DNA from: Paractinoplanes pyxinae
GTDB taxonomy: Bacteria; Actinomycetota; Actinomycetes; Mycobacteriales; Micromonosporaceae
NCBI RefSeq assembly: GCF_026626335.1
Contig: NZ_JAPNTZ010000015.1
Span: 1 to 64,000, forward strand
Reading direction: 5' to 3'
Length of the DNA stretch: 64,000 nucleotides
Made by a program: the position numbers and the translations under genes
Shown here: piece after piece, positions 35,905 to 44,588 of the stretch
Layout of the letters: every line of letters starts with the position of its first letter
How positions within the stretch are numbered: the first letter of the stretch is position 1
The notes under the pieces: model-generated
What the model was told of the DNA's origin: nothing
Databases searched by the model: none
The model's input: the letters and a program-made list of their open reading frames with translations, nothing else

Positions 35905-36449
35905 CCAGACAGCCCGACGCTCCTCGCCACGTCGTCGCCAATTACGGCGACGCCGACACCGTGATACGCCGCCTCACCCGGGACGGCTGGGTGGCCCGCG
36001 ACGGGTTCGCCCTGCCCGATCCGGCGTGGGACGTGACGGGCAGCCGCCTGGTCCTGCACGGCCGGGTGGGTGACCCCGACACCCTGCAACTGGCTGTGCT
36101 GGCCGCCGCCCGCGGGGCCGGGATCGTCGCCGTGTGCGACGCCGAGTCGCAGCTGGGCCGGGCCCTGATCGACGATCTGGGCCGGTTGGGCCCGGTGAAT
36201 CAGGGCATCGCCGAGCCGCCCGCCGGCGGGGACAACGCGGTGGCCGACCTGGTTCCCGAGCAGCGGGCCCTGCTCGACCGCCTGGCCGCCGGCGATACCA
36301 TCGCGGCGGCCGCCGCCGCGGAGTTCCTTTCCCTGCGTACGGCCAACCGGCGCATCGCCGAGGCCCGGGCCATGTTCGGGGTCCGCACCACCCGCGAGGC
36401 CGTCCTGGCGTACCTGCGCCAGCGCGGAGCACCACCGCGCTCCCACTGA
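35901..36449 (+). CDS. Small protein with C-terminal HTH-like region, LAL partner
   Basis: A 182-residue protein overlapping the LAL stop by 4 bp (GTGA at 35901-35904). The N-terminal ~100 residues contain RHVVANYGDADTVIRRL and VLHGRVGDPDTLQLAVLAAARGAGIVAVCD, a compact alpha/beta region I do not recognise. The C-terminal ~65 residues, ALLDRLAAGDTIAAAAAAEFLSL and TANRRIAEARAMFGV, look like a LuxR/GerE-type HTH. It is probably expressed with the LAL regulator and may act with it; that link is inferred from coupling only. Confidence 0.75.
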   Translation: MTRQPDAPRHVVANYGDADTVIRRLTRDGWVARDGFALPDPAWDVTGSRLVLHGRVGDPDTLQLAVLAAARGAGIVAVCDAESQLGRALIDDLGRLGPVNQGIAEPPAGGDNAVADLVPEQRALLDRLAAGDTIAAAAAAEFLSLRTANRRIAEARAMFGVRTTREAVLAYLRQRGAPPRSH

Positions 36450-36478
36450 CGCGACCGGCTCGGCCGCCAACGAGCCCG

Positions 36479-37306
36479 TCACGCCCCGCTCGACCACTGT
36501 TCGTGGGCAGTCACCAGGCGCCGCCACAGAGCGGCCCGCTCGGCGCCCGTCACATCGCCGAGCGTGAGCCCGAACAGATCACCCAAAGCAGCGAAGTACT
36601 CCGGCTGCGTCTGCAGGACCGTCCGGGTGACCGTTTCCCCGACCCTCGCCAGCGTCAGCCCCCGCAGCACATCAGCGCCCTTCTCGTCGCGCCGCTGCAC
36701 GGTCGCCGTCCGCACGAAGCCGGAGTCGGCCGAGGTCGACAGATGCTCGTGCTTGGCCGCGAAGGCTTCCAGGGGTACGGCGCCGGGCCGCAGATCCATG
36801 CCGGCGAACCCGCCGCGGTCGTCGTGATCGAACCGCCACCCGCCACGCTCCGCTTCGGACGGCCGCAGACCGTACGTGAAGGGGCCCTGCCGATATTCAC
36901 CCTCGGTCAGCGGGATCGGTTCGTACAGCGCGTCACCCAGCCCGACGTCAACCAGCCAGCGCCCGTCGACGGTGAGCGCCAGGTGGTCACCGCTCGCGCC
37001 GGTCAAAGGGCCGCCGCGGCGTTGCACCCCGCCGACGTGCCGGGTGACCCGGTAGCCGAGTGCTTCCAGTAGGAGTGCGAAGGCCCCGTTCAGGTGGAAG
37101 CAGTAGCCGCCACGGTCGCGCAGGATGCGAGCCACCGACTCGCCGGCGTCCACGGTGGTCGGGCGGCCGAGCCAAATCTCCAGGTTCTCGTACGGGATTC
37201 GCTCGACGTGCGCCCGGTGCAGGGCCCACAGCCCTTCCGCGCTGCGCTGGTGGCCAGCCAACTCTGTCAGGCCGAGCCGCCGCAGATACCCGTCCACATC
37301 GATCAT
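36479..37306 (-). CDS. nat: Arylamine N-acetyltransferase
   Basis: Transfers an acetyl group from acetyl-CoA to arylamines, hydrazines or related natural-product amines. It has 275 residues, the usual length. The catalytic triad is present: Cys 69 in RGGYCFHLN, His 108 in GDHLALTV and Asp 120 in WLVDVGLGD. The N-terminal helical part with HVERIPYENLEIWLGRP is typical. In some actinomycetes NAT homologues close polyketide macrolactams, but no such cluster is here. ATG at 37304-37306. Upstream lies an 825-bp repeat-filled gap. Confidence 0.95.
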   Translation of the reverse strand: MIDVDGYLRRLGLTELAGHQRSAEGLWALHRAHVERIPYENLEIWLGRPTTVDAGESVARILRDRGGYCFHLNGAFALLLEALGYRVTRHVGGVQRRGGPLTGASGDHLALTVDGRWLVDVGLGDALYEPIPLTEGEYRQGPFTYGLRPSEAERGGWRFDHDDRGGFAGMDLRPGAVPLEAFAAKHEHLSTSADSGFVRTATVQRRDEKGADVLRGLTLARVGETVTRTVLQTQPEYFAALGDLFGLTLGDVTGAERAALWRRLVTAHEQWSSGA

Positions 37307-37463
37307 CGGGTCACGCTATCGCCGGCCTGCTTGCCCGTTGGCTGGTTCGGCTCCGTCATCGGCGCACGACGCCGCCGGATGCTGTTCAGAGGCTCGCTTA
37401 CCGGCGTGGGCTCAGGGTCGGCCTGCGCGGCGAGCTCGCGCCCCCAGCTGCGGCGCCGGTTGT

Positions 37464-37975
37464 CGGAGCGAGGTGGATGGACGGCGCGCCCAGGTCTGGC
37501 GCCGGGCGTCGGGTCGAGCTGAACGGGCACGCTCTCGGCTCTGGCTCCGGGCGTCGGGTGGGGCTGAAACGGGCGCGTTCCGAGTCGTCCTGGCCGGCGA
37601 GCTCGCGCTCCAGGCTTCGGCGCCCGGAGTTGGGTTGAGGTGGATGGACCCGCTCCCAAGTTTGGCTCGGGGCGTCGGGTGGCTCTGAAGGGGCGCGCTC
37701 CCGGCTCTGGCTCCGGGTGTCGGTGGAGCTGAATAGGCACGCTCCCGGCATCGGCTCCGAGTGTCGGGTCGAGCTGGACGGGTGCGCTCTCGGCTTTGGC
37801 TCCGGCGTCAGGTAGGGCTGAACGAACGCGCTCCCGGCTCTGGCTCCGGGTGTCGGGTTGAGCTGGACGGGCAGGCTCCCGGTGTCGGGCGTCGAGTCGG
37901 GCTGGAGCGACGCGCTCCCGGCTCTGGCGCCGGATGTCGGATTGAGCTGGATGGCCGCGCTCCAGGCGTGGTGGA
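37464..37975. repeat. ~46-48 bp minisatellite, about ten degenerate copies
   Basis: The 825-bp gap 37307-38131 between divergent genes is largely occupied by direct repeats around the core TCTGGCTCCGGGTGTCGGGT followed by GAGCTGGACGGG-like and CGCGCTCCCGG-like stretches. Clear cores fall near 37493, 37540, 37660, 37706, 37750, 37796, 37838 and 37921. Frames crossing it read as Pro/Arg/Ser-rich peptides without family similarity. It separates the NAT and isomerase-family genes and must also contain, or flank, both promoters. Confidence 0.8.
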
Positions 37976-38131
37976 CCGGCTCCGCGGTTCAGCGGCCCGA
38001 ACGCGGATTGGACGAGGTGCCTTTGTCGCCGTGCTGGACCAGCCCTCGCGGTGCGGACCCATGATCGGGTTCACCGTGGGTCCGGCTGCAAATCGCTGTC
38101 GGTTGATGCGGCGGGATGGTAGACAGCCCGG

Positions 38132-38902
38132 GTGGAAATGACATTGGGCTTCCCTGACCTGCTGCGGCTGATCGACGAACGAGCGGCGGCCTTCCGGGAA
38201 GTCGTCGCGTCGGCGCCCGACCTCGACGTGCAAGTGCCGACGTGCCCCGAGTGGACGCTGCGCGACCTGGCCCACCATCTGGGCGACGGCCGGTACGCCT
38301 GGGCGGCCACCGTCGCAGCCGGCCCCGACGCCGAAGCGAAAGCTCCTTCCAACGGCCCGCAAGCGCCCGAAGACCGGCAGGCCCTGGTGGAGTGGCTGGC
38401 CGCCGCAACGCGGGCGATGCTCGACGCCTTGCGCGCAGCCGGCCCGCACCGCGGCTGCTGGACGTGGTGGTCGGACTCCCAGTCCCCGCAGACCACCGGC
38501 GCGGTGGCCCGGCACCAGCTGCAAGAGGTAGCCGTACACACCTACGACGCCCAGCTGACCGCCGGCTCCGCCCAGCCCCTCCCGGCCGAGATCGCCCTCG
38601 ACGGTGTGGAGGAGTTCCTGTTCACCTGCTGCACGACGACAGCCGCGTGGCCCCACGACCCCGCCACGATCGACTACCACACCACCGAGGGGCCGTCCTG
38701 GCGTCTCACGCTGTCAGCCCAGGGCGCCGAGGCGAGCCGGTTCGGCTCGGACGACGATCGCGCGGCCGTTGACGTTTCGGCGTCGGGCACCGCGAGCGAC
38801 TTAGTCCTGCTCTTCTACGACCGCGTCGCCTTGGACGCGGTGAAGGTGGAAGGCGACTCGCGCATTTTCGACCAGCTCATCGCCTGGGATCCGAGTGAGT
38901 GA
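38132..38902 (+). CDS. Maleylpyruvate isomerase family mycothiol-dependent enzyme
   Basis: A 256-residue MDMPI-type protein. VPTCPEWTLRDLAHHLGDGRYAW is the N-terminal DinB-like metal-site helix, RHQLQEVAVHTYDAQL carries the later His ligands, and a C-terminal SCP2-like part contains WRLTLSA..ASGTASDLVLLFY. Such enzymes use mycothiol or act as metal-dependent isomerases or hydrolases; substrate unknown. GTG 38132 or ATG 38138 may be the start. Its last 19 bp, including the stop, are repeated perfectly right after the gene. Confidence 0.9.
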   Translation: MEMTLGFPDLLRLIDERAAAFREVVASAPDLDVQVPTCPEWTLRDLAHHLGDGRYAWAATVAAGPDAEAKAPSNGPQAPEDRQALVEWLAAATRAMLDALRAAGPHRGCWTWWSDSQSPQTTGAVARHQLQEVAVHTYDAQLTAGSAQPLPAEIALDGVEEFLFTCCTTTAAWPHDPATIDYHTTEGPSWRLTLSAQGAEASRFGSDDDRAAVDVSASGTASDLVLLFYDRVALDAVKVEGDSRIFDQLIAWDPSE

Positions 38903-38921
38903 CTGGGATCCGAGTGAGTGA
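38884..38921. repeat. Perfect 19-bp tandem duplication at a stop codon
   Basis: CTGGGATCCGAGTGAGTGA occurs twice back to back (38884-38902 and 38903-38921). The first copy ends with the TGA of the isomerase-family gene. It is identical, hence recent, and changes no coding sequence. Confidence 0.97.
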
Positions 38922-38975
38922 CCAGCGCACCCGCGACAAGCTGGCAAGCGCTACCGGCCCTACAGGTTGGCGTTC

Positions 38976-39491
38976 GTGCGAGTGATCCTGGTGCGGCACG
39001 CCATGCCGGAAGTCGACCCCGGAGTGCCGCCGCGGCTGTGGCACCTCGGCGCGGCGGGGGAGGCGGCGGCTCGGGCCCTCACCCCAGCCCTGCCGGCGGA
39101 CGCCGTGCTGGTGGCCAGCACCGAACCGAAGGCGGCCGAAACCCTGCAGGCCGCGGCCCCCGGCCGGGCGGTGCTGCGGAATGCCGGCTTCGACGAGGTG
39201 CATCAACCCGCGGAGTGGCGCGACGACCACCGCGAGAGGGCGCGCGCCTACGTCGAGGGCACCAGCCACCCGGACTGGGAACCGCAGCCCGAGGTCGCCG
39301 CGCGCTTCACCGCGGCGATTGCCCGGCACGCCGGCGCCCGCCCGCTGGTGGTCGCGAGCCACGGCCTGGCCATCACCTGCTGGCTGGCCGCTCAGCAACT
39401 GCTGACGCAGCCGCCCGGCGTTTTCTGGGCCGCCCTGACCTTCCCCGACGTCATCGACCTCTCCCTGCCCACATGGGCACCCGGACCGTGA
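38976..39491 (+). CDS. Histidine phosphatase family protein
   Basis: A ~171-residue phosphoglycerate-mutase-like protein. VRVILVRHAMPEVDPG carries the catalytic RH (RHA rather than RHG), and LVVASHGLAITCW holds the second His. A central Glu is expected in the region VHQPAEW. Substrate unknown. GTG 38976 is preferred because it places the first strand at the N-terminus; TTG 38967 is also in frame. The stop overlaps the GTG of the next gene (GTGA). Confidence 0.85.
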   Translation: MRVILVRHAMPEVDPGVPPRLWHLGAAGEAAARALTPALPADAVLVASTEPKAAETLQAAAPGRAVLRNAGFDEVHQPAEWRDDHRERARAYVEGTSHPDWEPQPEVAARFTAAIARHAGARPLVVASHGLAITCWLAAQQLLTQPPGVFWAALTFPDVIDLSLPTWAPGP

Positions 39492-39907
39492 CCGGCACGC
39501 CGCACGAACACCACACCTTCCGCAACCCGCCACCGGCCGAGCCGGCCGCCGTCCACGCCGCCCTGAACGCCGGTGACCTTTCGTCCGCGTTGGACGCGAT
39601 GGTCGGCGCCGTCCTGCACGGTCACGGCGACCGGCGGGAACTGCAGGAGCTTTACCTCGGCCTGCTGGATCACGACGATCCGCAGGTGGGTGCGCTGGCC
39701 GCCACCTGCCTGGGGCACCTGGCCCGGGTGCACCGCAGCCTGGACGAGGAGCGGGTCGTGCCGGCCCTGCGCCGGGCGCGCAAGGTCGAGCACCTGCGCG
39801 CCACCGCGACGCACGCGCTGAGCGACATCGAGATCTTCCTGCACCCGCGCCGGGCCCGGTGGCGGGGCCGGCTGTGGCGGGCCACCCGGCCCTGGACGTG
39901 GTTCTGA
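39488..39907 (+). CDS. HEAT-repeat-like hypothetical protein
   Basis: A 139-residue protein whose central part reads as helical repeats (ELYLGLLDHDDPQVGALAATCLGHLARVH), resembling HEAT-type scaffolds found in immunity or adaptor proteins. The C-terminus is Arg/Trp-rich. I cannot assign a function. GTG 39488 overlaps the phosphatase stop (GTGA) and is favoured over ATG 39473. It is convergent with a VOC protein gene after 5 bp. Confidence 0.65.
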   Translation: MTGTPHEHHTFRNPPPAEPAAVHAALNAGDLSSALDAMVGAVLHGHGDRRELQELYLGLLDHDDPQVGALAATCLGHLARVHRSLDEERVVPALRRARKVEHLRATATHALSDIEIFLHPRRARWRGRLWRATRPWTWF

Positions 39908-39912
39908 ACCCC

Positions 39913-40347
39913 TCAGCCGAAGGCCAGCAGCGCCCCCCGTTCGTCGAAGCGGGCCGTGCCGGCCCAGGCGATCTCCCACCGGTTGCCTTCGGGGTCGGCC
40001 ACATAGCCCGAGCGGCCGCCCCACGGCCGGTCGACCGGATCAGCCACGGGCGTCGCGCCGGCGGCCACCGCGGCGGCGAAGGCCGAGTCGACCTGCTCGC
40101 GGGAGTCGACGTTGCAGGCCAGCGTCACCCCCGACCACGCACCCGGTGGACCGCCGGCCCCGGCCTCGGCGGCCAGCTCGTCCAGCGGGAACAGGGCGAG
40201 CAGCACGCCGCCGAGCAGAAACCCGGCCCACGTGTCCGCGCCGCCGGGTAACTCTGGCCAGCCCAGCGACCGGTAGAAGGTGCGCAGCGCGCCCATGTCG
40301 CGGGCGCCGAGGGTCACGACCGTCAGTCGTGCGGGTACGTCGGTCAT
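39913..40347 (-). CDS. Single-domain VOC (glyoxalase-like) protein
   Basis: A 144-residue VOC protein: LTVVTLGARDMGALRTFYRSLGWPE at the start, and GGRSGYVADPEGNRWEIAW with the usual DPxGN turn at the end. ATG at 40345-40347 fits the family start. It is likely a metal-dependent dioxygenase- or lyase-fold enzyme or a binding protein; substrate unassigned. It is divergent from the P-loop kinase gene (37 bp between starts). Confidence 0.88.
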   Translation of the reverse strand: MTDVPARLTVVTLGARDMGALRTFYRSLGWPELPGGADTWAGFLLGGVLLALFPLDELAAEAGAGGPPGAWSGVTLACNVDSREQVDSAFAAAVAAGATPVADPVDRPWGGRSGYVADPEGNRWEIAWAGTARFDERGALLAFG

Positions 40348-40384
40348 GGCTGCGATCCTGCTCGGGGGGTACGACACTTTCGCG

Positions 40385-41005
40385 ATGGACGTCTATTGGA
40401 TCGGCGGGGGCAGCGGCGCCGGGAAGACCACGATCGCGCGGCGGCTGGCCGGGCGGCACGGCATGCGCGTGTACGACACCGACGCGGTCATGGGGGATCA
40501 CGCCCGGCGCAGCGACTCGGCCACCAGTCCGCAGCTGGCCGCGTTCCTGGCGATGAGCATGGACGAACGGTGGCTGCGGCCGCCGCCGGTCATGCTCGAG
40601 ACGTTCCACTGGTTCCGCGGCGAGGCGTTCGATCTGATCCTGGACGACCTGGCGGCGCTGCCCGACGGCCCACCCGTGATCGCCGAGGGGTTCCGCTTGC
40701 TGCCCGGACTCGTACCGGAACCGGCCCGAGCCGTCTGGCTGCTGCCCACACCGCAGTTCCGGCGCGCCGCGTTCGACCATCGCGGCAGCACCTGGCAGAT
40801 CGCCGCCAAGACCAGCGACCCCGAGAAGGCCCTGGCCGGCCTGCTGGAACGCGACCGCCTGTTCACCGAGCGGCTGCGCGCCGACACCCGCGAGCGTGGC
40901 TTGAAGACCATCGACGTCGAACCCGGCCTGACCGAGGACGACCTCACCGCGCTCGTCGAGGAGGCGCTGTTCAGTCGGATCACGGACACCATGCGAAGGC
41001 CGTAG
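40385..41005 (+). CDS. P-loop kinase-like protein
   Basis: A 206-residue nucleoside/shikimate-kinase-like P-loop protein. MDVYWIGGGSGAGKTTIARRLA is strand 1 and Walker A; VYDTDAVMGDHARR is the substrate-side loop, VIAEGFRLLPG an acidic Walker-B-like strand, and LLERDRLFTERLRADTRER a lid. Relatives phosphorylate small molecules; the target is unknown. ATG 40385 sits directly before strand 1; longer in-frame starts enter the divergent VOC gene. Confidence 0.85.
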   Translation: MDVYWIGGGSGAGKTTIARRLAGRHGMRVYDTDAVMGDHARRSDSATSPQLAAFLAMSMDERWLRPPPVMLETFHWFRGEAFDLILDDLAALPDGPPVIAEGFRLLPGLVPEPARAVWLLPTPQFRRAAFDHRGSTWQIAAKTSDPEKALAGLLERDRLFTERLRADTRERGLKTIDVEPGLTEDDLTALVEEALFSRITDTMRRP

Positions 41006-41056
41006 GCGCTAAGGTCTTCCCGCTATGCGTTTGACGTCACCCGGGCGGGGGCCGAA

Positions 41057-41926
41057 GTGACCGAAGCGGTGGGCCGTGCGTGGCCCCGGACCGCCCGTCT
41101 GGACGCCCCGCAGATCATCGACCGGATCGCCGACATCACCGGCGTCCGGCTCGTCCTGGAGGGCCCGGCGCCCGGCGGCGAGGTCGGTGCGGCCTTCGTG
41201 CGCTGGCCCGACGGGCGGCGCTCCGTGCTGACCGAGGGCCGGTCCCGCAGCGGCCCGCTGGTGGACAGGGCACGCCGCGCCGGAATCCCGACCGCCCGTC
41301 ATGAGCTGGCCGCGCACGTGGACGGGGCACGCGTGATCGTCCAGCAGCGGCTTCCCGGGGCCCCGCCCGACGACGTGGACCTTCCCCTCGTACGCCAATT
41401 GGTTGCTCTGAATGACAGGCTGGCCGGGCTGCTGGCCGATGTGCCGGCGCCGAAACCCAGCGACCTCTATCTGCTCTCCGACGGCCCCGGGTTCTGCCTG
41501 CATCAGCCCTTGGCCGAGCACAGCGCCCGCTCGGCCGAACTGCTGGAGCGCATCCACGCCGTCGGCGCCGCGAACGGCTCGGCGATGGTCGGCGACGACC
41601 TGGTGCACTTCGACTTCCACCCGGGCAACGTGCTGGTCGACCGGGGCCGCGTCACCGGCCTGATCGACTGGGACGGCGCGACCCGCGGCGACCGGCACTT
41701 CGACCTGGTCACGCTGCGGTTCTGGCTCACCGGACGCGGTGATCACCTGCTCGCCCCGATCGAGCAGCGCCTCGCGGGCCTCTCCCGGCGCCGCCGCGAC
41801 ACCTACTGGGCGCACATCAGCCTGCGCATGGTCGACTGGTCGATCCGCCACCACGACGAAGCGGCGGTCGACCACTGGCTGACCGTCGCGGAAACCGGGC
41901 TGGACGGGGACCTGTCCTCCGGATGA
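41057..41926 (+). CDS. Aminoglycoside phosphotransferase (APH) family protein
   Basis: A 289-residue kinase-fold protein with VHFDFHPGNVLVD as the catalytic loop (HxDxxxxN) and GLIDWDGATRGD as the metal-binding DFD/DWD segment. Both catalytic Asp residues are present, unlike the homologue at 8172-8990. The N-lobe is divergent. Substrate unknown. GTG 41057 starts VTEAVGRAWPRT. The stop overlaps the start of the acyltransferase gene (ATGA at 41923-41926). Confidence 0.87.
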   Translation: MTEAVGRAWPRTARLDAPQIIDRIADITGVRLVLEGPAPGGEVGAAFVRWPDGRRSVLTEGRSRSGPLVDRARRAGIPTARHELAAHVDGARVIVQQRLPGAPPDDVDLPLVRQLVALNDRLAGLLADVPAPKPSDLYLLSDGPGFCLHQPLAEHSARSAELLERIHAVGAANGSAMVGDDLVHFDFHPGNVLVDRGRVTGLIDWDGATRGDRHFDLVTLRFWLTGRGDHLLAPIEQRLAGLSRRRRDTYWAHISLRMVDWSIRHHDEAAVDHWLTVAETGLDGDLSSG

Positions 41927-42798
41927 TCCGTGCGATCATTGTCGGCCTGATGACCAGCACCCCCACCCCTTTCATGTGGCGGTTCATGCTCGCGCTGTCC
42001 CGCGCGGTCGTGTTCCCGCTGTGCCGGCTGCGCGTCTCCGGCGACATCCCCGACGAGCTGCGCGCCGGCCCGCTCATCCTGGCCGCCAACCACGTGAGCC
42101 CGTTCGACCCGGTCGTCATGACCGCCGCCTGCCACAAAGCCGGCATCGCCCCGCGCATCATGGCCACCGGCGGCCTGTTCAGCGCCCCGGTCGTCGGCGC
42201 CGCGATGAAGGCGGCCGGGCACATCCGCGTCGACCGCAACACCGCGCACGTCGCCGACGCCCTGCCCGCCGCCGCGCAGGCCCTCAAGGACGGCGCGCTC
42301 GTGCTGGTCTACCCCGAGGGCCGCATCGGCCTCGACCCGTGGATGTGGCCGGAACGCGGCAAGACCGGCGTCGCCCGCATGGCCGCCGCCTCCGGCGCAC
42401 CCGTCCTGCCGGTCGCGCAATGGGGTGCGCACGCGGTTCTGCCGTACGAGACCCCGAAGCACCTGCTGCGGTCGGTGCTCAGGGCGATGCGGCACCGCCC
42501 CGTCGTGCACGTCCGCTTCGGCACCCCGGTCGACCTGACCGGCCTGACCGGAACCGCGGGCGCCCAGGCCATGCAGGCCACCCGCCTGATCATGGACGGC
42601 ATCCACGACACCCTGATCCCGCTGCGCACCGGCGAACTGGAGACGCCGCGCTTCGTCGACGAGACCCGCGCGGTCGACATGGCCCGCGTCCGCCCCCGCC
42701 GCCCCACCGACACCGAGGCTGCGCCGCTCGTCGCCATCCAGCGCCGTCACCGCTTCCGCCTGCGTCGCCGCGCCGACCATCGCCTCACCCAGCGGTGA
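41923..42798 (+). CDS. plsC: 1-acyl-sn-glycerol-3-phosphate acyltransferase family protein
   Basis: A 291-residue membrane-associated acyltransferase that makes phosphatidic acid or acylates a related acceptor. NHVSPFD is the catalytic HxxxxD motif, AGHIRVDRN and YPEGRIG the glycerophosphate-binding motif, and GAPVLPVAQWG the later block. One hydrophobic segment lies near the N-terminus (FMLALSRAVVFPLC). The C-terminus is Arg-rich. ATG 41923 overlaps the APH stop; ATG 41950 is also possible. Several such paralogues usually exist in actinomycetes, so this need not be the housekeeping enzyme. Confidence 0.92.
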   Translation: MIRAIIVGLMTSTPTPFMWRFMLALSRAVVFPLCRLRVSGDIPDELRAGPLILAANHVSPFDPVVMTAACHKAGIAPRIMATGGLFSAPVVGAAMKAAGHIRVDRNTAHVADALPAAAQALKDGALVLVYPEGRIGLDPWMWPERGKTGVARMAAASGAPVLPVAQWGAHAVLPYETPKHLLRSVLRAMRHRPVVHVRFGTPVDLTGLTGTAGAQAMQATRLIMDGIHDTLIPLRTGELETPRFVDETRAVDMARVRPRRPTDTEAAPLVAIQRRHRFRLRRRADHRLTQR

Positions 42799-42858
42799 CA
42801 ACCGCCCACCGCCGGCTGCCTCAGTCGGCCCGATCCAGCGCGGCGTCGGGCGGGCGCC

Positions 42859-43812
42859 GTGGCTGAGATCCCCGGCTCACCAGGCGCCTTTGAGCAACCG
42901 CGCGACCTGCCCCTGCGCCGCCGCCGGCAGCTCATCGTGGCCGGCACGGTAGCCGTGGCCGCCGAGCAGATCGCCGGGATCCGCTACCCCGTCCCGGCCT
43001 ACGTCACAGCCGGCGCCGCCGCCCTCCTGCTGCTCATCGCCGGGATGGTCATCGGCTGGCGCCGCAACCGCAAAGCCCCCGCGGTCCTGATCGTCGACGA
43101 CAAAAACCGTTCCTTCCGTACGCCCACCCACGCCGCCGGCGCTCTCATGGCGCTCAGCTGCCTGCACATCGCCGGCCTGTTCCTGGCCGCCACCCGCGAA
43201 TCAATCCTCGTCGGCCTGGGCGGCGCCGCCCTGTTCCTGGCCGTCATCGCCGGCACGTGGAGCGCGTACTGGAACGGCACCTGGATCGCCTTCCACCCCG
43301 ACCGCCTGGTCGCCGCCAAAAGCACCGGCATCCTCACCGTCCCCTGGGACGCGCTCACACCTGACCAACCCGGCGCCGGCGACGAGTGGCACCAGGTCAA
43401 GCTCGCCTACGCCCACCCCGATCGCGCCACCACCACCGGCCTGCGGGTCAACCGCGACGAGGTCACCTTCGAGGCCACCAACGCCGACCTGATCATCAAG
43501 GCCGTCGCTACCTACGCCGCCCACCCCGACCGGCGAGCCGCCATCGGCACCCCCGCCGAATTCGATCGCCTGCGCGAAGGCCTGCCCACCCCGCTCCGCG
43601 GCATCTTCGAGGCACCCGAACCCGCCCCACGCGCCACCACGATCCGCCGCCTGGTCGTCGGGGCCGCCCTGTTCGCCGCGGCCGTCTTCATCGCCGACCT
43701 GGACCACTGGGTGCACTACGCCGGCACCCTGTTCGGCTTCGCCGCCGCCGAACAACTCCTCTCCGCCTACCGAGGCTGGCGCGCCGCCCGCCGAGCCCGG
43801 GCCACCGCCTGA
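42859..43812 (+). CDS. Multi-pass membrane protein of unknown function
   Basis: A 317-residue membrane protein. Hydrophobic segments lie at about residues 24-40, 48-66, 88-112, 113-130 and 255-295. Between them a cytoplasmic or extracellular beta domain reads GTWIAFHPDRLVAAKSTGILTVPWDAL, similar in layout to bacterial PH-like domains. I do not recognise a named family. GTG 42859 is used. It lies between plsC and a convergent Pro-rich protein gene. Confidence 0.7.
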   Translation: MAEIPGSPGAFEQPRDLPLRRRRQLIVAGTVAVAAEQIAGIRYPVPAYVTAGAAALLLLIAGMVIGWRRNRKAPAVLIVDDKNRSFRTPTHAAGALMALSCLHIAGLFLAATRESILVGLGGAALFLAVIAGTWSAYWNGTWIAFHPDRLVAAKSTGILTVPWDALTPDQPGAGDEWHQVKLAYAHPDRATTTGLRVNRDEVTFEATNADLIIKAVATYAAHPDRRAAIGTPAEFDRLREGLPTPLRGIFEAPEPAPRATTIRRLVVGAALFAAAVFIADLDHWVHYAGTLFGFAAAEQLLSAYRGWRAARRARATA

Positions 43813-43825
43813 CGGCGCTATCGCG

Positions 43826-44542
43826 TCACGGCTTCTCGGCTAACTCGGCCAGCCGCGCCTCGACCTCGGCCAGCTCGGCCCGCAGGCGCCGCGCCTGCTC
43901 CTCGGCCTCGGCGCGCTCAGCCGTGAGGATCTGCTCCACCGCCTCTTGCACGTCGGGCATGTCGACCAGCGCCACCATCCGCAGCGCCTCGGCCGGGCGC
44001 ACCACGTAGGGCTTCGCCAGCACCTTCGAGCCCTGCGAGGCCGCCACCGTCCACTCGCCCTCGGCGTAGGCCAGCGTCACCGTCAACGCCGGCGGCGGTT
44101 TCGGCTTGGCCGACCGGCCGGCCGCTTTCCGAGGCCCAGGAGCCGCCGTCACGTCATCCCCACCCTTCCGTGGCGCAGGCGCGCCTGCTGTCTGCGACCC
44201 GCCGTTGGCCTGAGTCTTCTTGGCGCCGGGCGCCGGCTGGTCAAGCACGAACGCCGGCCCCGGCGGCAACACCGGCTCAGCCGGGGGCGGCGGGGGAGCC
44301 GCCTTCTTCGCCACGGCCCCCCGCGGTGCTATCCGCAGATCACCGGGGGAGAAGGGCAACTCGTCGCGCCCGAACTTCACCACCACCCACTCGTCGGACT
44401 CGGCCGGATCGGCCAGCCCCACCACCTGCCCGAGCTGGCCCGCCACCTGCCCGGCCGCCTCGGTGAACTGCACCCGGGGCTTGCGCCCGGCCGCCAGCCC
44501 GTCGCGGATCGTCTGCAACTCGTCGCTGCTCAGCCCAGCCAT
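43826..44542 (-). CDS. Conserved actinobacterial protein with Pro-rich linker and coiled coil
   Basis: A 238-residue protein starting MAGLSSDELQTIRDGLAAGRKP, with conserved FGRDELPFSPGDLRIAPRG. A Pro/Ala/Lys-rich linker (about 95-165) follows, then a second small domain LTVTLAYAEGEWTVAASQG and a C-terminal coiled coil (AERAEAEEQARRLRAELAEVEARL). The layout resembles the uncharacterised family I recall as DUF6319; this name is tentative. ATG at 44540-44542 is chosen over longer starts. Nothing suggests export. Confidence 0.7.
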   Translation of the reverse strand: MAGLSSDELQTIRDGLAAGRKPRVQFTEAAGQVAGQLGQVVGLADPAESDEWVVVKFGRDELPFSPGDLRIAPRGAVAKKAAPPPPPAEPVLPPGPAFVLDQPAPGAKKTQANGGSQTAGAPAPRKGGDDVTAAPGPRKAAGRSAKPKPPPALTVTLAYAEGEWTVAASQGSKVLAKPYVVRPAEALRMVALVDMPDVQEAVEQILTAERAEAEEQARRLRAELAEVEARLAELAEKP

Positions 44543-44588
44543 CGCCCCAGCCCTCCACACACCTTCGAACATTTGTATGACACTTCTA

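Noticed and set aside
37398..37975. Pro/Arg-rich repeat proteins on both strands of the 37.5-kb array
   Set aside because: Frames arise from a GC-rich minisatellite with unit length near a multiple of three; unit lengths vary and break the frames.
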